This document shows positions 1-9,496 of a stretch of DNA of 64,000 bases, one piece after another. Under the pieces are notes generated by a model that was given only the letters and a program-made list of their open reading frames with translations, was not told the origin of the DNA and made no database searches. Position 1 is the first letter of the stretch. Each line of letters starts with the position of its first letter. A program made the position numbers and the translations under genes. The stretch spans positions 620,001 to 684,000 of the forward strand of contig NZ_CP029684.2 in the NCBI RefSeq assembly GCF_004102045.2, written 5' to 3'. Source of the DNA: Oenococcus sicerae. GTDB lineage: Bacteria; Bacillota; Bacilli; Lactobacillales; Lactobacillaceae.

Positions 1-446
1 GCAAACGTTTTATGATTTTTTTTTGGATCATTTTGGCCGCTGTTAACGTCATCAGAAGACTGGTTGATAAAATGCAGCAGGATACCTAAATACTTCGCTG
101 CTAAATTGCTTGGATCAGCAGCATAATCACGCGCGACCTCCTTTTCCAACTGACGATTTTCGGCTAAGTTCTTGCTATCGCCATCCCCATCCTGCATGCG
201 TTCAGCTAAACGACGAAAATAATCCGGCAGCTGGCCATTTTTTTGTCGGAATAAAAACTCATCCGGTGTCACTTGAATTTTAGACAGCAAACGAAAAAAA
301 CGATCAGCTGATATCTTCGTCTGCCCTTTTTCAAAACGCCCGATCAACGAGCGTGATAATCCATCTTCGGCTAGATCCGTCAGACTGAGATTTTTTTCGA
401 TGCGAATCTGTGAAAAAAGACGGCCATAGTTGTTTTCTGTATTCAT
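1..446 (-). CDS. Rgg-like XRE-family regulator, 3' part cut off by window
   Basis: The minus-strand frame is open from ATG 444-446 to the left edge, about 148 codons. The N-terminus (MNTENNYGRLFSQIRIEK...LSLTDLAEDGLSRSLIGRFEKGQ) is an XRE-type helix-turn-helix at about residues 8-65. The following charged helical region resembles the start of the Rgg/GadR/MutR C-terminal domain, but most of it lies outside the window. It is divergent from an MFS transporter, and a perfect 18-bp palindrome starts 2 bases upstream of the start codon. No Shine-Dalgarno sequence is present. TATATT lies 6 bases before the ATG, so the message may be leaderless. The HTH call is firm; Rgg subfamily is inferred. Confidence 0.75.
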   Translation of the reverse strand, partial: MNTENNYGRLFSQIRIEKNLSLTDLAEDGLSRSLIGRFEKGQTKISADRFFRLLSKIQVTPDEFLFRQKNGQLPDYFRRLAERMQDGDGDSKNLAENRQLEKEVARDYAADPSNLAAKYLGILLHFINQSSDDVNSGQNDPKKNHKTF

Positions 447-447
447 T

Positions 448-465
448 ATGGGAATATATTCCCAT
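448..465. promoter_or_regulatory. Perfect 18-bp palindrome, putative operator
   Basis: ATGGGAATATATTCCCAT reads the same on both strands. It sits directly before the regulator start and contains the only plausible -10 (TATATT) for that gene on the minus strand. Binding by the regulator would therefore block its own promoter. The divergent MFS promoter lies about 75 bases away. Operator function is inferred. Confidence 0.6.
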
Positions 466-539
466 TTTTTAATATTTTTAGCAATTCTCTTAATAATGAT
501 TTTATCTAGTTGAAGATAAATTGTTTATCACATATTACA

Positions 540-566
540 TTGACACAAACAGTAATATGTTATAAA
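540..566 (+). promoter_or_regulatory. Promoter of the MFS gene
   Basis: TTGACA at 540-545 and TATAAA at 561-566, preceded by TG (extended -10 form TGTTATAAA). The spacing is 15 bases, short, but the extended -10 compensates. Transcription would start near 573, so the ATG at 571 cannot be used and the start at 595 is favoured. Confidence 0.6.
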
Positions 567-594
567 TTATATGCAGGCGATCGAAGGAGCAGAA

Positions 595-1926
595 ATGAAA
601 GAACTTATCCGCAGCAATAAAGCATTTAGAGCAATTATAGTCAGTGACTTGTTTGAGACGATCGGCGCGGTCCTTTTCAATATCGTCTTTTTGATTTATG
701 CCGCACAACTGCCAAATAAGACGCTGGCCATTTCCGTCGTCTCATTTATGGCAGTGATGCCAATGGTGCTGCAGGCTTTTTTGGGAAACATGGCTGGCCG
801 CATTAAGCAACCGATCAAATACATGCTGGATCGGCGCTTGTTTCAAACTGTGCTGTACTTGCTGGAAGCCGGCTTGTTCTTTTTCGGTGATCTGAAATCC
901 TGGACTATTTTCATCCCGCTGCTATTGATCAATTTTGTCAGTGATCTGACTGGTGGTCTTTCTTCAATGGTCTCAATGCCGATCATCAAGCATGTCGTTC
1001 CTAATGAAAAACGAGAAGTCGCAAATGGCCTGCAAACGGCTATCTCAAGTATTGTCAGCATTGTCGGGCAAGTACTTGGTGCGACGCTGATCGTGATCAT
1101 TAACTACCGCTATGATGTTTTCGCACTGCTGAACGCTTTAATGTTTGCCATTGCCTTCTTAGCCCTTTTCAGTTCAAGAACACAACTAGAACAGGCTGAA
1201 ACCGAATCACAGATCGCAATCAAGCAGTCTCGTGCCGCAGCTGAACCAAGCTCAGCTAGCAGTCCTAAAAAGGCTGGTGTTTTAAAAATGATTTCAGCTT
1301 CGCCGATCGTACTCTTTATTCTTGTCTTTGGCGCGATGATCAATTTCTTCGGTACGCCCGTAGATGCCGTCTTAAATTTAATGCTGCTATCGCATCATGC
1401 GTTGTATTTTCCACCTTTATTCAATACTTATGGTCAATCAGTCGCGGTCTATGGTTCAGTCTTTTCGATCGGCATGATTATCAGTGCTTTGCTTATGGAA
1501 GATTTCCTCGGCAAAATGAAAATTACAACGATCATTATTCTGCTGGAGTTTGTCATGGCAGTGTTGGGTCTAACGACAGCTTTCTTCCCAAATCGCTGGC
1601 TTCTCTTAATTCTGATGTTTACCATGGCATATATTTTGGGAAAATTGAATCCTAAAATCGGCGCCATGATGATGCGAGTCGTACCCGAACATCAATTAGC
1701 GGCCATTATGGGTATTTTCGGTTCGATCATGACACTGGCCATGCCGGTTGGCCAATTGGTCTTTTTGACGATCGCCAATGTCTACCGACCCGCTGATGCT
1801 TGGCTGGTAATGGGTATTAGTTCAATTTTCCTGTTTGTTTTATCACTCGTTTTTTATCGAAAAAGTAATCTAACAAGCGATGATGACGCAGCGACCCAGA
1901 CAAATTTAGAAATTGGACAAAAATAA
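595..1926 (+). CDS. MFS transporter, drug-efflux type
   Basis: A 443-residue polytopic membrane protein with about 12 hydrophobic segments split by a polar loop near residues 200-230, as in the two six-helix halves of major facilitator proteins. The N-terminal stretch resembles the MFS_3 / enterobactin-exporter-like group of exporters; the substrate cannot be read from sequence. ATG 595 is chosen because AAGGAG at 584-589 precedes it, whereas an in-frame ATG at 571 would fall at the transcription start. It is divergent from the Rgg-like regulator and ends in a terminator shared with the convergent ABC gene. An efflux role controlled by that regulator is inferred from position. Confidence 0.8.
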   Translation: MKELIRSNKAFRAIIVSDLFETIGAVLFNIVFLIYAAQLPNKTLAISVVSFMAVMPMVLQAFLGNMAGRIKQPIKYMLDRRLFQTVLYLLEAGLFFFGDLKSWTIFIPLLLINFVSDLTGGLSSMVSMPIIKHVVPNEKREVANGLQTAISSIVSIVGQVLGATLIVIINYRYDVFALLNALMFAIAFLALFSSRTQLEQAETESQIAIKQSRAAAEPSSASSPKKAGVLKMISASPIVLFILVFGAMINFFGTPVDAVLNLMLLSHHALYFPPLFNTYGQSVAVYGSVFSIGMIISALLMEDFLGKMKITTIIILLEFVMAVLGLTTAFFPNRWLLLILMFTMAYILGKLNPKIGAMMMRVVPEHQLAAIMGIFGSIMTLAMPVGQLVFLTIANVYRPADAWLVMGISSIFLFVLSLVFYRKSNLTSDDDAATQTNLEIGQK

Positions 1927-1953
1927 AAGCCGCTTCAAAGGAGCGGCTTTTTT
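1926..1953. terminator. Rho-independent terminator
   Basis: Stem AAAGCCGCT / AGCGGCTTT (1926-1934 and 1942-1950) followed by T. It ends the MFS gene and can also serve the convergent ABC exporter gene. Confidence 0.8.
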
Positions 1954-1972
1954 ATAAAAGGACCAGTAGCCA

Positions 1973-3967
1973 TCATTCGCTAGCTAATGATTCAATTGGA
2001 TCAAGTTTTGCAGCTCTTCTTGCCGGCAACAAGGCTGCCAAGAACGAAATAACGATCGCGATCACAAAGGCAAAGCCAACATTTCCAGGTGTGATAATGA
2101 CCATATTGGCTTTAGCCAAACCATAGAGTGCTTTATTAGCTAGTCCACCAATGCCAAAGGCTAGGACAAGGGCTAGGACAGCCGAGAACAAACCGATCAG
2201 AACAGATTCGCCTGTGAAGAGACGGCTGATATCGCGTTTTCCCTCACCCAAAGCACGTAGAACACCAATTTCTTTGGTTCTTTCAGAAACACTCATATAC
2301 ATCGAAACAATAATCATCAAGGCTGAAACAACTAGCGAAATACCAGCGATCGCCGCAAGAACGTTCGTCGCCAATTTAACATAAGAACTGACCGTGTTAA
2401 GGATATCGCCCACTGTAATGGCACCAAAAGCATACTTACCATTTATTTTCAGATCGTTGACTTCTTTAGCAACTGTTTTCGTGACATTGATCGACTTAGC
2501 ATTAACAGAGACAAAACTAGCATCGGTCGTGGCACCAGCTTCTTTTAAGATCGCCTTCATGGTTGAATAATTCGTAGCAGTGATCGCACCAGCTTGACCG
2601 CCGTCCGCAATACCAACAACTTTCAGATCATGTTTCACTACCACAGGCTGCTGCTTGCTGTCGATCCAAGTAAAACTCAAACTGACTGTTTTACCAATTA
2701 TTTGCTTGTACTTCTTCGCTCCTAGAAAACTTTGTGCTTGCGATTTGTCAATCACGATCTCATTTTTACCAGGCTTAGTACCGCTTTTGACCGTGCCGTT
2801 AGCATAAGCCTTAGTCCAAGTCTGAAGACTGCTGCCGGTAATCGGCTGGGCATTGCCAGTCAGTGTTAACGTGTATTGACTGAATTGATAGCCGGGTTGA
2901 ACAGCACTGACATTTTTCAAAGTTTTCAGCTTCGCTAGCTCAGAGGGTTTGATCAGCATCGCAGCCGGATTAGCTGAAGATTGTCTGATCGAACTAGTGA
3001 ACTCAGCTTGGCTCATCTGTTTGCCGCTCGTATTTTTCATCACAGTAACAGAGGACGGATTGACCAAGGAATTTATCTGCTGATTAATAAAAGCAGAGAT
3101 CCCGTTTCCCAAACCGGAAAAAAGCAAGACAGCAAAAATACCAATGCCTGTTCCCAGCATAATTAAGAAATTGCGCCAGAAATAATACATCGTGTGTTTG
3201 TAAGCATTTTTATAAGCGGCCGCGACCCCTAATTTTTTTGAAACAAGCCTTTTGCTCTTTTCCGTCGGTGCCGGATACTTTTCACGATTAGCCTGATCAT
3301 GGTCAATGACACCATCCGACATGTGCACGATCCGCGTACCGAAATGAGCTACTTCTTCAGAATGGGTCACAGCGATCACGAGTTTACCTGATCGTGCGAT
3401 GCCTTCCATAATTTCAAGTATTTCATCGGTGTTTTTCGAATCCAGGGCACCAGTCGGCTCATCAGCAATAATGATTTCAGGATCAGAGGCCAGCGCACGT
3501 GCAATTGCAACACGCTGTTTTTGACCACCGGACAACTGATTAGGATGTTTTTTAATATGTTCTTTAAGGCCAACTTGCTCTAAAAGATCCTTGGCACGCT
3601 GTTCTTTTTCAGCCCGCGTCAGCGTGGTCATGTCTAAACTAACAAGAACATTATCCAAAACAGTCAAATGCGAAATCAGGTTAAAGCTCTGGAAAATGAA
3701 ACCGATCGTTTCACGCCGATAAGCATCCATTTGTTTTTCTGTGAAGTCCCGCGTCGAAACACCGTCTAAAATGACATCACCATCGTAATCGTGATCCAAT
3801 CCGCCGATAATATTCATCAAAGTTGATTTACCACCGCCAGACTCGCCCAGGATACTAACGAACTCGCCTTTATCGAATTTGAGATCAATACCCTTTAAAA
3901 CAGGGAATTTTTCGGTTTTGTTTAACGTATAAGACTTGTGAATATTTTTTAGTTCAAGATATGCCAT
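1973..3967 (-). CDS. MacB-type ABC exporter, fused ATPase and FtsX permease
   Basis: A 664-residue fusion. Residues 1-225 are an ABC ATPase with Walker A GESGGGKST (41-49), signature LSGGQ and Walker B IIIADEPTGALDS. The rest is a MacB/FtsX permease with one membrane helix near 260-285, a long extracytoplasmic domain and three C-terminal helices. Such proteins work as dimers and export peptides, lipids or antibiotics mechanically, but Gram-positive members have no TolC partner. The start has AGAGGAG at a normal distance. It overlaps the upstream TetR gene by 14 bases, so the two are translationally linked and the transporter is probably the target of that repressor. The substrate is unknown. 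Confidence 0.88.
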   Translation of the reverse strand: MAYLELKNIHKSYTLNKTEKFPVLKGIDLKFDKGEFVSILGESGGGKSTLMNIIGGLDHDYDGDVILDGVSTRDFTEKQMDAYRRETIGFIFQSFNLISHLTVLDNVLVSLDMTTLTRAEKEQRAKDLLEQVGLKEHIKKHPNQLSGGQKQRVAIARALASDPEIIIADEPTGALDSKNTDEILEIMEGIARSGKLVIAVTHSEEVAHFGTRIVHMSDGVIDHDQANREKYPAPTEKSKRLVSKKLGVAAAYKNAYKHTMYYFWRNFLIMLGTGIGIFAVLLFSGLGNGISAFINQQINSLVNPSSVTVMKNTSGKQMSQAEFTSSIRQSSANPAAMLIKPSELAKLKTLKNVSAVQPGYQFSQYTLTLTGNAQPITGSSLQTWTKAYANGTVKSGTKPGKNEIVIDKSQAQSFLGAKKYKQIIGKTVSLSFTWIDSKQQPVVVKHDLKVVGIADGGQAGAITATNYSTMKAILKEAGATTDASFVSVNAKSINVTKTVAKEVNDLKINGKYAFGAITVGDILNTVSSYVKLATNVLAAIAGISLVVSALMIIVSMYMSVSERTKEIGVLRALGEGKRDISRLFTGESVLIGLFSAVLALVLAFGIGGLANKALYGLAKANMVIITPGNVGFAFVIAIVISFLAALLPARRAAKLDPIESLASE

Positions 3968-4562
3968 TATCGCTCCTCTTTTTGATTAATAAATACATGG
4001 TGTTGAATTTTTCTTTTAGTTGAATTTTGGAAATATCGGTGTTCGGTGATCGAAGCGCAAAGTCAACGCAAACACCATGAACTAAATTCAAATAAATTTT
4101 AACTAAGCTTTCAGCTGAAAAATCAGGTCTTAATTCGCCCGAAAGCTGTCCTTGTTTCAGATTTGCGATCCAAGTATTGTCAAAAAAATCATCGTAACGC
4201 TTATTTTCCTGACCCAGCTGTGGAAAAGTCTTGACTGCATCAACCATCAGAATCAGCGTCGCGCCTAAGTCGGATTTTTCATCTGCAAGCAGTTGATCAT
4301 ATACTTTTGCAAAAGCTAAATAGAACGCTTGAAAGCTGTCGAATTTTTGTTTTGCAAAGGAGGTAATTTGCGCATCGACAAAGGCCGTCGAAGACTGCAT
4401 CAAAACCTGCAAGAATAAATCTTCTTTGCTAGAAAAATAATTATAAAGTCCACCCTTAGACACATCGGCAGCTGTGATGATATCTGAAATCGATACCCCT
4501 TTATAGCCATGGGACAAGAATAATTGCATGGATGATTGTAAAATTCGCTCTTTTACCGTCAT
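3954..4562 (-). CDS. TetR/AcrR-family repressor
   Basis: A 202-residue regulator with a TetR N-terminal HTH (residues about 5-52, GYKGVSISDIITAADVSKGG, then LYNYFSSKEDLF) and a helical ligand domain. ATG 4560-4562 is taken as start because the longer frame from TTG 4622 would place the operator and promoter inside the coding region. No clear Shine-Dalgarno sequence precedes it. The 3' end overlaps the ABC exporter by 14 bases. A probable repressor of itself and the exporter, released by an unknown ligand. Confidence 0.85.
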   Translation of the reverse strand: MTVKERILQSSMQLFLSHGYKGVSISDIITAADVSKGGLYNYFSSKEDLFLQVLMQSSTAFVDAQITSFAKQKFDSFQAFYLAFAKVYDQLLADEKSDLGATLILMVDAVKTFPQLGQENKRYDDFFDNTWIANLKQGQLSGELRPDFSAESLVKIYLNLVHGVCVDFALRSPNTDISKIQLKEKFNTMYLLIKKRSDNGIS

Positions 4563-4569
4563 GTTGAAA

Positions 4570-4584
4570 CCGACCGTTCGGTCT
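4570..4584. promoter_or_regulatory. TetR operator
   Basis: GACCG TT CGGTC, a 12-bp inverted repeat with a 2-base centre, lies just before the TetR start. It matches the GACCGnnCGGTC type common to TetR-family sites. On the minus strand TTGCCA and GATAAA (18-base spacing) lie upstream, so the site covers the transcription start. The HD gene on the other strand starts about 70 bases away. Confidence 0.65.
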
Positions 4585-4653
4585 GAAATTAGTTTATCAC
4601 AAGTTCTCAAAGCTTTTGGCAAACGAAGATTAAATCAGAGATAAAATGAGAGC

Positions 4654-5313
4654 ATGGTTTTATCTCAAATAGAAGCAGAAAAATTAGCAAAAATAGATCA
4701 TTTTATGCGTGACACCTTAGCGTCAGACCAGTCTGGCCACGACAGTTCGCATATTGATCGTGTCCTAGCATTGGCAAAAAAAATTCTTATCAACGAACCG
4801 CAAGCAGATGAATTCATCGTCTTGGCTGCTGCAACTTTGCACGATACTTATGATGATAAATTATTTAAAGACCCTGCAGCAGCAAAAAATAAACTGGCTG
4901 AGTTTTTGCAAAGTATCAGTGTTGATAGCCAGAGTATGTTTGAGATCATCGATAATATGTCCTGGTCCGCTCAAGTCTTCGGCCATCGCAAAACATTAGA
5001 TATTAATGGCCAAATCGTTCAAGATGCTGATCGTCTAGAGGCCATTGGTGCAATTGCGATCATCCGAACCTTCAAATATGGTTTTGCGCATGATCAAATT
5101 GATTATGATCCAGCGATCAAACCGCGCGATTTAACAAGCAAATCTGAGTATCGCAATGAAAAACAGCCTATTTTGAATCATTTTTACGAAAAATTATTTA
5201 AAATCAAGGATTCCCTGAATACTGAAACAGCAAAAAAACTTGCCGTGAAACGCGACAAGTTTATGCATGATTTTGTGGCGGAATACCTAGCAGAATATCA
5301 GCTAAAAGCTTAA
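4654..5313 (+). CDS. HD-domain phosphohydrolase (YpgQ-like)
   Basis: A 219-residue protein with HD-superfamily metal ligands: H29/H33 in SGHDSSHIDRV, the HD pair in TLHDTYDD (residues 61-68) and a later D in VQDADRLEAIGA. This is the short, single-domain YpgQ/YedJ type; the Bacillus YpgQ protein has Mn-dependent pyrophosphohydrolase activity, so a nucleotide substrate is possible here. TAAAAT ends 6 bases before the ATG and no clear ribosome site is seen, so the message may be leaderless. It is convergent with sucrose phosphorylase, with only 4 bases between them. Confidence 0.8.
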   Translation: MVLSQIEAEKLAKIDHFMRDTLASDQSGHDSSHIDRVLALAKKILINEPQADEFIVLAAATLHDTYDDKLFKDPAAAKNKLAEFLQSISVDSQSMFEIIDNMSWSAQVFGHRKTLDINGQIVQDADRLEAIGAIAIIRTFKYGFAHDQIDYDPAIKPRDLTSKSEYRNEKQPILNHFYEKLFKIKDSLNTETAKKLAVKRDKFMHDFVAEYLAEYQLKA

Positions 5314-5317
5314 AAAA

Positions 5318-6778
5318 TTAACTGTCGAGCTGATCATCACTAAAAATCAGTTTGCCATTCGCTTTGATCGCAAAAGTTTTTTTCGCAGCATTGGCGGTTA
5401 ATTCAGCCAGGTCTTGGCCGTTAGTGGCAGTACGGACAATTTTGACCTCGTTTTCACCAATAACCTCGACTTGACTATCACCATTTAAATCAAAGGCAGC
5501 AAATTGATTACGCCATGTCAGTAAATGCAGCAAATATGCCACAACTGGCCGTTTTACCTCTTGAGCTACTTCTTCTTTACTGTAGTAATGGCGATTGATA
5601 TTACGGCCTTCTTTCGTCTTTTCCAGCAAATCAAGATCATTCTCACCCGCCAGCAGACCAACATAATAAATTTGTGGAATTCCCGGCGCGAAAATTTGGA
5701 AGATCCGAGCCAGCAGATAGGCTTTATCATCATTTCCAAGTGCTGAATAATAGGTTGAATTGATCTGATAAATGTCCAAATTATTGTAAGCAGCTGATGA
5801 ATAAGTTTTTTTAACGTTCGCACCAACTTTATACAATTCACTGGACGTGTAATCGATCTCATCGTCAGTCAAAACATCACGCGCATCAACAACACCAATG
5901 CCGTCGTGTGTATCCAAAGTCGTGAATTGTCTTTTTGGCGACATCTTCAGCCATTTAGCTAGTTGCTTGGTCTTACCGGAATAAAGCGTATACAGCGTCA
6001 CTAAAGGTAGAACAAAGTCATAGGTAAAGTAACCATGGGCATTGATTTTAGCAGGAATAGCATAATGTTCATGAATTTCCGGCAGGATCTCAGCTTGCAA
6101 AGGCGACAGAATCTGTCGGACCGATTCCAGCAGATCCCAAATTTCCGGTTCAATGAAAAAGTCATTGGTATCGATTTTTTTGATTGCATAAGCGAAGGCA
6201 TCTAAACGAATCAAATCGGCACCATGTTTGACCATTGTCTCTAAAGTATCCTTAAAGAACTTTTGTGCGACTTTGGACTTAACATTAATATCGATCTGTT
6301 CGTCGCCAAAAGTGTTCCAAAGGTGTTCTTGGCTGCCATTTTTAAATGTGATTTCCTGAATCGGCGCTTTATCTTTGCGCTTGTAAATTAAATCGACATC
6401 AGCCTGTGTTGGGCGGCCTTTTGGCCAAAACTTTTCCCAGCGGATAAAGAAATCGTTATATTTGGAATCATCTTTCTTATCTTTAAAATCCTGATACATC
6501 ACAGATTCGCGTGAAATATGGTTGATCATAAAATCAAACATTAAATAATACTTGTCGCCTAAAGCTTCGACGTCATGCCAATCACCAAATGCTGAATTAA
6601 CTTTTGTATAATCGGATGGCGCAAAACCACGGTCTCCAGTCGAAGGGAAAAATGGCAGTAAATGAACGCCTCCGATCGCCGGACCGATATCCGTTTGTAA
6701 AACATCTTGCAACTCTTTAATATTTTTACCGAGCGAATCAGCATAAGTGATCAGCATGGCTTTATTTTGAACTGGCAT
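5318..6778 (-). CDS. sucP: Sucrose phosphorylase (GH13_18)
   Basis: A 486-residue enzyme that splits sucrose with phosphate into glucose 1-phosphate and fructose. The GH13 residues are visible: nucleophile D193 in [10 protein letters not shown], acid/base E234 in ILPEIHEHY and the HD pair near 291-292 in [12 protein letters not shown]. Length matches the family, and no signal peptide is present, so it acts in the cytoplasm on imported sucrose. ATG 6778 is chosen over an upstream TTG because AGGAGGAA precedes it. It is monocistronic, with a terminator upstream isolating it from the reductase gene. Sucrose-6-phosphate specificity cannot be excluded. Confidence 0.92.
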   Translation of the reverse strand: MPVQNKAMLITYADSLGKNIKELQDVLQTDIGPAIGGVHLLPFFPSTGDRGFAPSDYTKVNSAFGDWHDVEALGDKYYLMFDFMINHISRESVMYQDFKDKKDDSKYNDFFIRWEKFWPKGRPTQADVDLIYKRKDKAPIQEITFKNGSQEHLWNTFGDEQIDINVKSKVAQKFFKDTLETMVKHGADLIRLDAFAYAIKKIDTNDFFIEPEIWDLLESVRQILSPLQAEILPEIHEHYAIPAKINAHGYFTYDFVLPLVTLYTLYSGKTKQLAKWLKMSPKRQFTTLDTHDGIGVVDARDVLTDDEIDYTSSELYKVGANVKKTYSSAAYNNLDIYQINSTYYSALGNDDKAYLLARIFQIFAPGIPQIYYVGLLAGENDLDLLEKTKEGRNINRHYYSKEEVAQEVKRPVVAYLLHLLTWRNQFAAFDLNGDSQVEVIGENEVKIVRTATNGQDLAELTANAAKKTFAIKANGKLIFSDDQLDS

Positions 6779-6912
6779 ATTTCCTCCTGACGTTGTTTTT
6801 TGCAAACAAACGCCTGTACATTAATCAATACAATTATATTATAAAGGATTGACAATTAACTTTGTGTCATGTGACTCCTTGATAAGCAAGACTTAAAGTT
6901 TGCTAATAATAC

Positions 6913-6940
6913 AAAAAAATTCCCGCTAGGCAGGAATTTT
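6913..6940 (-). terminator. Terminator after the aldo/keto reductase gene
   Basis: Stem AAAATTCC / GGAATTTT with an 8-9-base loop; on the minus strand it runs into seven T. It separates the reductase gene from sucrose phosphorylase. The remaining 6779-6912 stretch holds the sucrose phosphorylase ribosome site and an AT-rich promoter region with TATAAT at 6838-6843. Confidence 0.85.
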
Positions 6941-6956
6941 GACAATGAATTTTCAA

Positions 6957-7919
6957 TTAAGGCAGTGGATTAACAGAGGTCTGATACAAGTCGTACCATT
7001 CTTGGTTCGTCAAATGAATACTATCAACATCAGCCATTTCCTTAATGTGATTCGGCGACATACTACCAAGAATCGTTTGAATTTTAGCTGGATGTTTTAA
7101 GATCCAGGCGACGGCGACACCGCTTTTTGTCGCCTGATACTTGTCAGCTATTTGCTGCAATAAGTCATTGAGTTTTTTGAACTTGGGATTATCAATAAAG
7201 ACACCGGCAAACATACCATATTGGAAAGGCGACCAGGCTTGGATCGTCATTTTGTGCAGACGCGAATAAGTTAAAACATCAAAGGTACGGATGTGGTTTT
7301 CGTAATCTGCGTTGCCGCTGATATTCAAGTGAATGTTTTCTCTGATCATGTCAGCATGAGCAAGACCAAACTGAAGCTGATTCACTTCTAAACGCTGACT
7401 AACCGACTGCTGCAGCAGATCAACATCATAAGGGGTGAAATTCGAAACACCGAAATGCAGCACTTTACCAGATGCTTCTAACTGGCTAAAAGCTTCTGCG
7501 ACCTCATCAGGATCCATCAATGTATCCGGACGGTGAAGCAGCAGAAAATCAACGTGGTCAGTCTGCAAGCGCTGCAATTCAATATCAACTGCAGAAATCA
7601 AATGATCACGAGAAAAATCGTAGCGAAAGCCCTTCAAGCCATCCCCGTTGATCTGTCCATCTTTTATAATAATGCCAGCCTTTGTTTGAATATGAATTTT
7701 ATCGCGATCAACACCAACATCTTTTAAAGCCTGTCCAAAGACCGTTGATGATACACCAGCACCATAAATATCAGCTGTATCGAAATAATCAATACCGGCT
7801 TCTAGTGCTGCAGAAACAGTTTCAGCTGCTTGTTTGGCATTACGATCATTGATACGCATCACACCTAAAGCGATTTGACTAGCAGTTAAACCAGACTGCC
7901 CTAATTCGATTTGTTTCAT
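6957..7919 (-). CDS. Aldo/keto reductase (YdhF-like)
   Basis: A 320-residue NADPH-dependent oxidoreductase of the TIM-barrel AKR fold. The catalytic tetrad is visible: D47 and Y52 in DYFDTADIYG, K80 in HIQTKAGI and H129 in FLLLHRPD. It resembles E. coli YdhF; the natural carbonyl substrate is unknown. ATG 7919 is chosen over an upstream start because AGGAGG lies 5 bases before it. The gene is flanked by terminators on both sides, so it is its own transcription unit. Confidence 0.88.
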   Translation of the reverse strand: MKQIELGQSGLTASQIALGVMRINDRNAKQAAETVSAALEAGIDYFDTADIYGAGVSSTVFGQALKDVGVDRDKIHIQTKAGIIIKDGQINGDGLKGFRYDFSRDHLISAVDIELQRLQTDHVDFLLLHRPDTLMDPDEVAEAFSQLEASGKVLHFGVSNFTPYDVDLLQQSVSQRLEVNQLQFGLAHADMIRENIHLNISGNADYENHIRTFDVLTYSRLHKMTIQAWSPFQYGMFAGVFIDNPKFKKLNDLLQQIADKYQATKSGVAVAWILKHPAKIQTILGSMSPNHIKEMADVDSIHLTNQEWYDLYQTSVNPLP

Positions 7920-7936
7920 ATATTTACCTCCTGGCA

Positions 7937-7962
7937 ACAAAAAAATCGAAGCATTGCCTCGA
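7937..7962 (-). terminator. Terminator after the dipeptidase gene
   Basis: Stem TCGAGGC / GCTTCGA (one G-T pair) with a 3-base loop, followed on the minus strand by seven T. Confidence 0.85.
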
Positions 7963-8000
7963 CTTAATTTTACTCTGATAAAAGAAATGAAAATTAAAAA

Positions 8001-9431
8001 TCAATTATCACTTCTAGCAAACTTGTTATTCATTAAATTCGAGACTGTAAAGAGGACTTGGTCTAGTAGGTCTTCGGTCTCATTTTTAATTTGGTCCGTG
8101 ATTTTTTGATTGGCGGCCTGCAAAACATTAGTTAACTCAAGACCAGTCTTGCCAATCGCCGTTTGATCAGCGGCCAACAGATTGGCGTGGCCCAAACTCA
8201 AAGTAGTTTCTTGATAGCGTTCCAAATCAGCAACGACATCGCGGTAGTGGGAATCTGCCAATGCAGCGATGATCCGATTGACCCAATAATAGTTTTCCGA
8301 GGTAACACGAGCTGTCGTATCTTTCAGATAACTGGGCGTATCTTCGATATTTGTATAAAACGGAATCAGAGTGTTAAAAGGCATCGAACCATAGGCGATC
8401 CACTGAACGGCTTGGTTTGCTTTTGGCTGGTCCGGCCGGATCTGCAAAACAGACAACTCACCAGTCCGATTAATACCGATCGGACGAAATAGGTGTTTTT
8501 CATCTTCAGTTCCAGTCGTACCATAAGGATCATAAACTGTATCCTGATAATGGCTGGACAATACGTACTTCACATCTTCGATCGTAATCTTATGTGTCGG
8601 TTTTTGGACAAAAGGAATATGGTCGCTCATCGGTTCTTGATCGATATTCGCTGTCAAAGCCTTCTGAATAAACCAGGCTCTCGGCGTATTGTAATGGTGA
8701 TCAATATCGGCATGCGAACCAAAAGTCAGACGGCTGTTGACCTTGCCATCAAAGGATAGATTTAAATGATTGTCCTCGATAAAAGTCTTTAAATCAGCTG
8801 AGTAAAGAAAGTTATCTGGATCATCAAAATTAATTTCCTGAATGCCCAATTGGTTCGGCACCGTCACATAAGCATCGTCAGGCACCCTTTGTGCTACCCA
8901 ATGATGACCACCAACTGTTTCTAAAAACCAAATCTCATCAGCATCAGAAAAAGCAATGCCATTGCGCTCATAAGTTCCAAACTGCTCAAGTAAAGCACCG
9001 AGCCGGGCCACGCCTTCTTTAGCAGAGTGAATGTAAGGCAGCACGATCGTTAGCAGATCTTCTTCGCCAATGCCACCAGCGACCATTGGATCAGCACCCA
9101 ATACGCGTTCGTTGGTCGTGATCGTTTCCGTAGCACTCATAGCGACATTATCAGCATTAATACCAGCTTCACCCCAAACACCTTCGACAGGAATCGCGTT
9201 TGGTGTCGACGTATAACGCAGCGGATCGTCAGGCAGATCAATTTGGACTTTTGAAATTTTCGAAACATAATGTTTCGGCTGATCGGCCGCTTGAACTACG
9301 ATGAATTTCTTGGCTTCAAAAGTACCGTTACCAGAATCTTCGGTTCTAGCCACAATGGTCGAACCATCATAACTAGCCTTTTTCCCAATCAAAATCGTCG
9401 TGCACGATGTTCCTAAAAACTGATTTTTCAT
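8001..9431 (-). CDS. pepDA: Dipeptidase A, family C69
   Basis: A 476-residue C69 (Ntn-hydrolase) dipeptidase. The nucleophilic cysteine is C10 in GTSCTTILIGKKAS, close to the N-terminus as in lactobacillar PepDA. Further C69 features are the GGIGEEDLL and GNGTFEAK regions. It has no signal peptide and would split dipeptides delivered by peptide importers, supplying amino acids to an auxotrophic cell. ATG 9431 has GGAG upstream. It is flanked by terminators and so transcribed alone. Confidence 0.88.
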   Translation of the reverse strand: MKNQFLGTSCTTILIGKKASYDGSTIVARTEDSGNGTFEAKKFIVVQAADQPKHYVSKISKVQIDLPDDPLRYTSTPNAIPVEGVWGEAGINADNVAMSATETITTNERVLGADPMVAGGIGEEDLLTIVLPYIHSAKEGVARLGALLEQFGTYERNGIAFSDADEIWFLETVGGHHWVAQRVPDDAYVTVPNQLGIQEINFDDPDNFLYSADLKTFIEDNHLNLSFDGKVNSRLTFGSHADIDHHYNTPRAWFIQKALTANIDQEPMSDHIPFVQKPTHKITIEDVKYVLSSHYQDTVYDPYGTTGTEDEKHLFRPIGINRTGELSVLQIRPDQPKANQAVQWIAYGSMPFNTLIPFYTNIEDTPSYLKDTTARVTSENYYWVNRIIAALADSHYRDVVADLERYQETTLSLGHANLLAADQTAIGKTGLELTNVLQAANQKITDQIKNETEDLLDQVLFTVSNLMNNKFARSDN

Positions 9432-9470
9432 ATTTTAAGTCTCCTGTATTGATGTATATTCAGCATACAA

Positions 9471-9489
9471 AAAAAGCCGCTAAGCGACT
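9471..9489 (-). terminator. Terminator after the L31 gene
   Basis: Stem AGTCGC / GCGGCT (one wobble pair), loop TTA, then a run of T on the minus strand. Confidence 0.8.
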
Positions 9490-9496
9490 TGAATAA

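Noticed and set aside
4563-4622. Longer TetR frame from TTG 4622
   Set aside because: It would include the promoter and operator and lacks a ribosome site.
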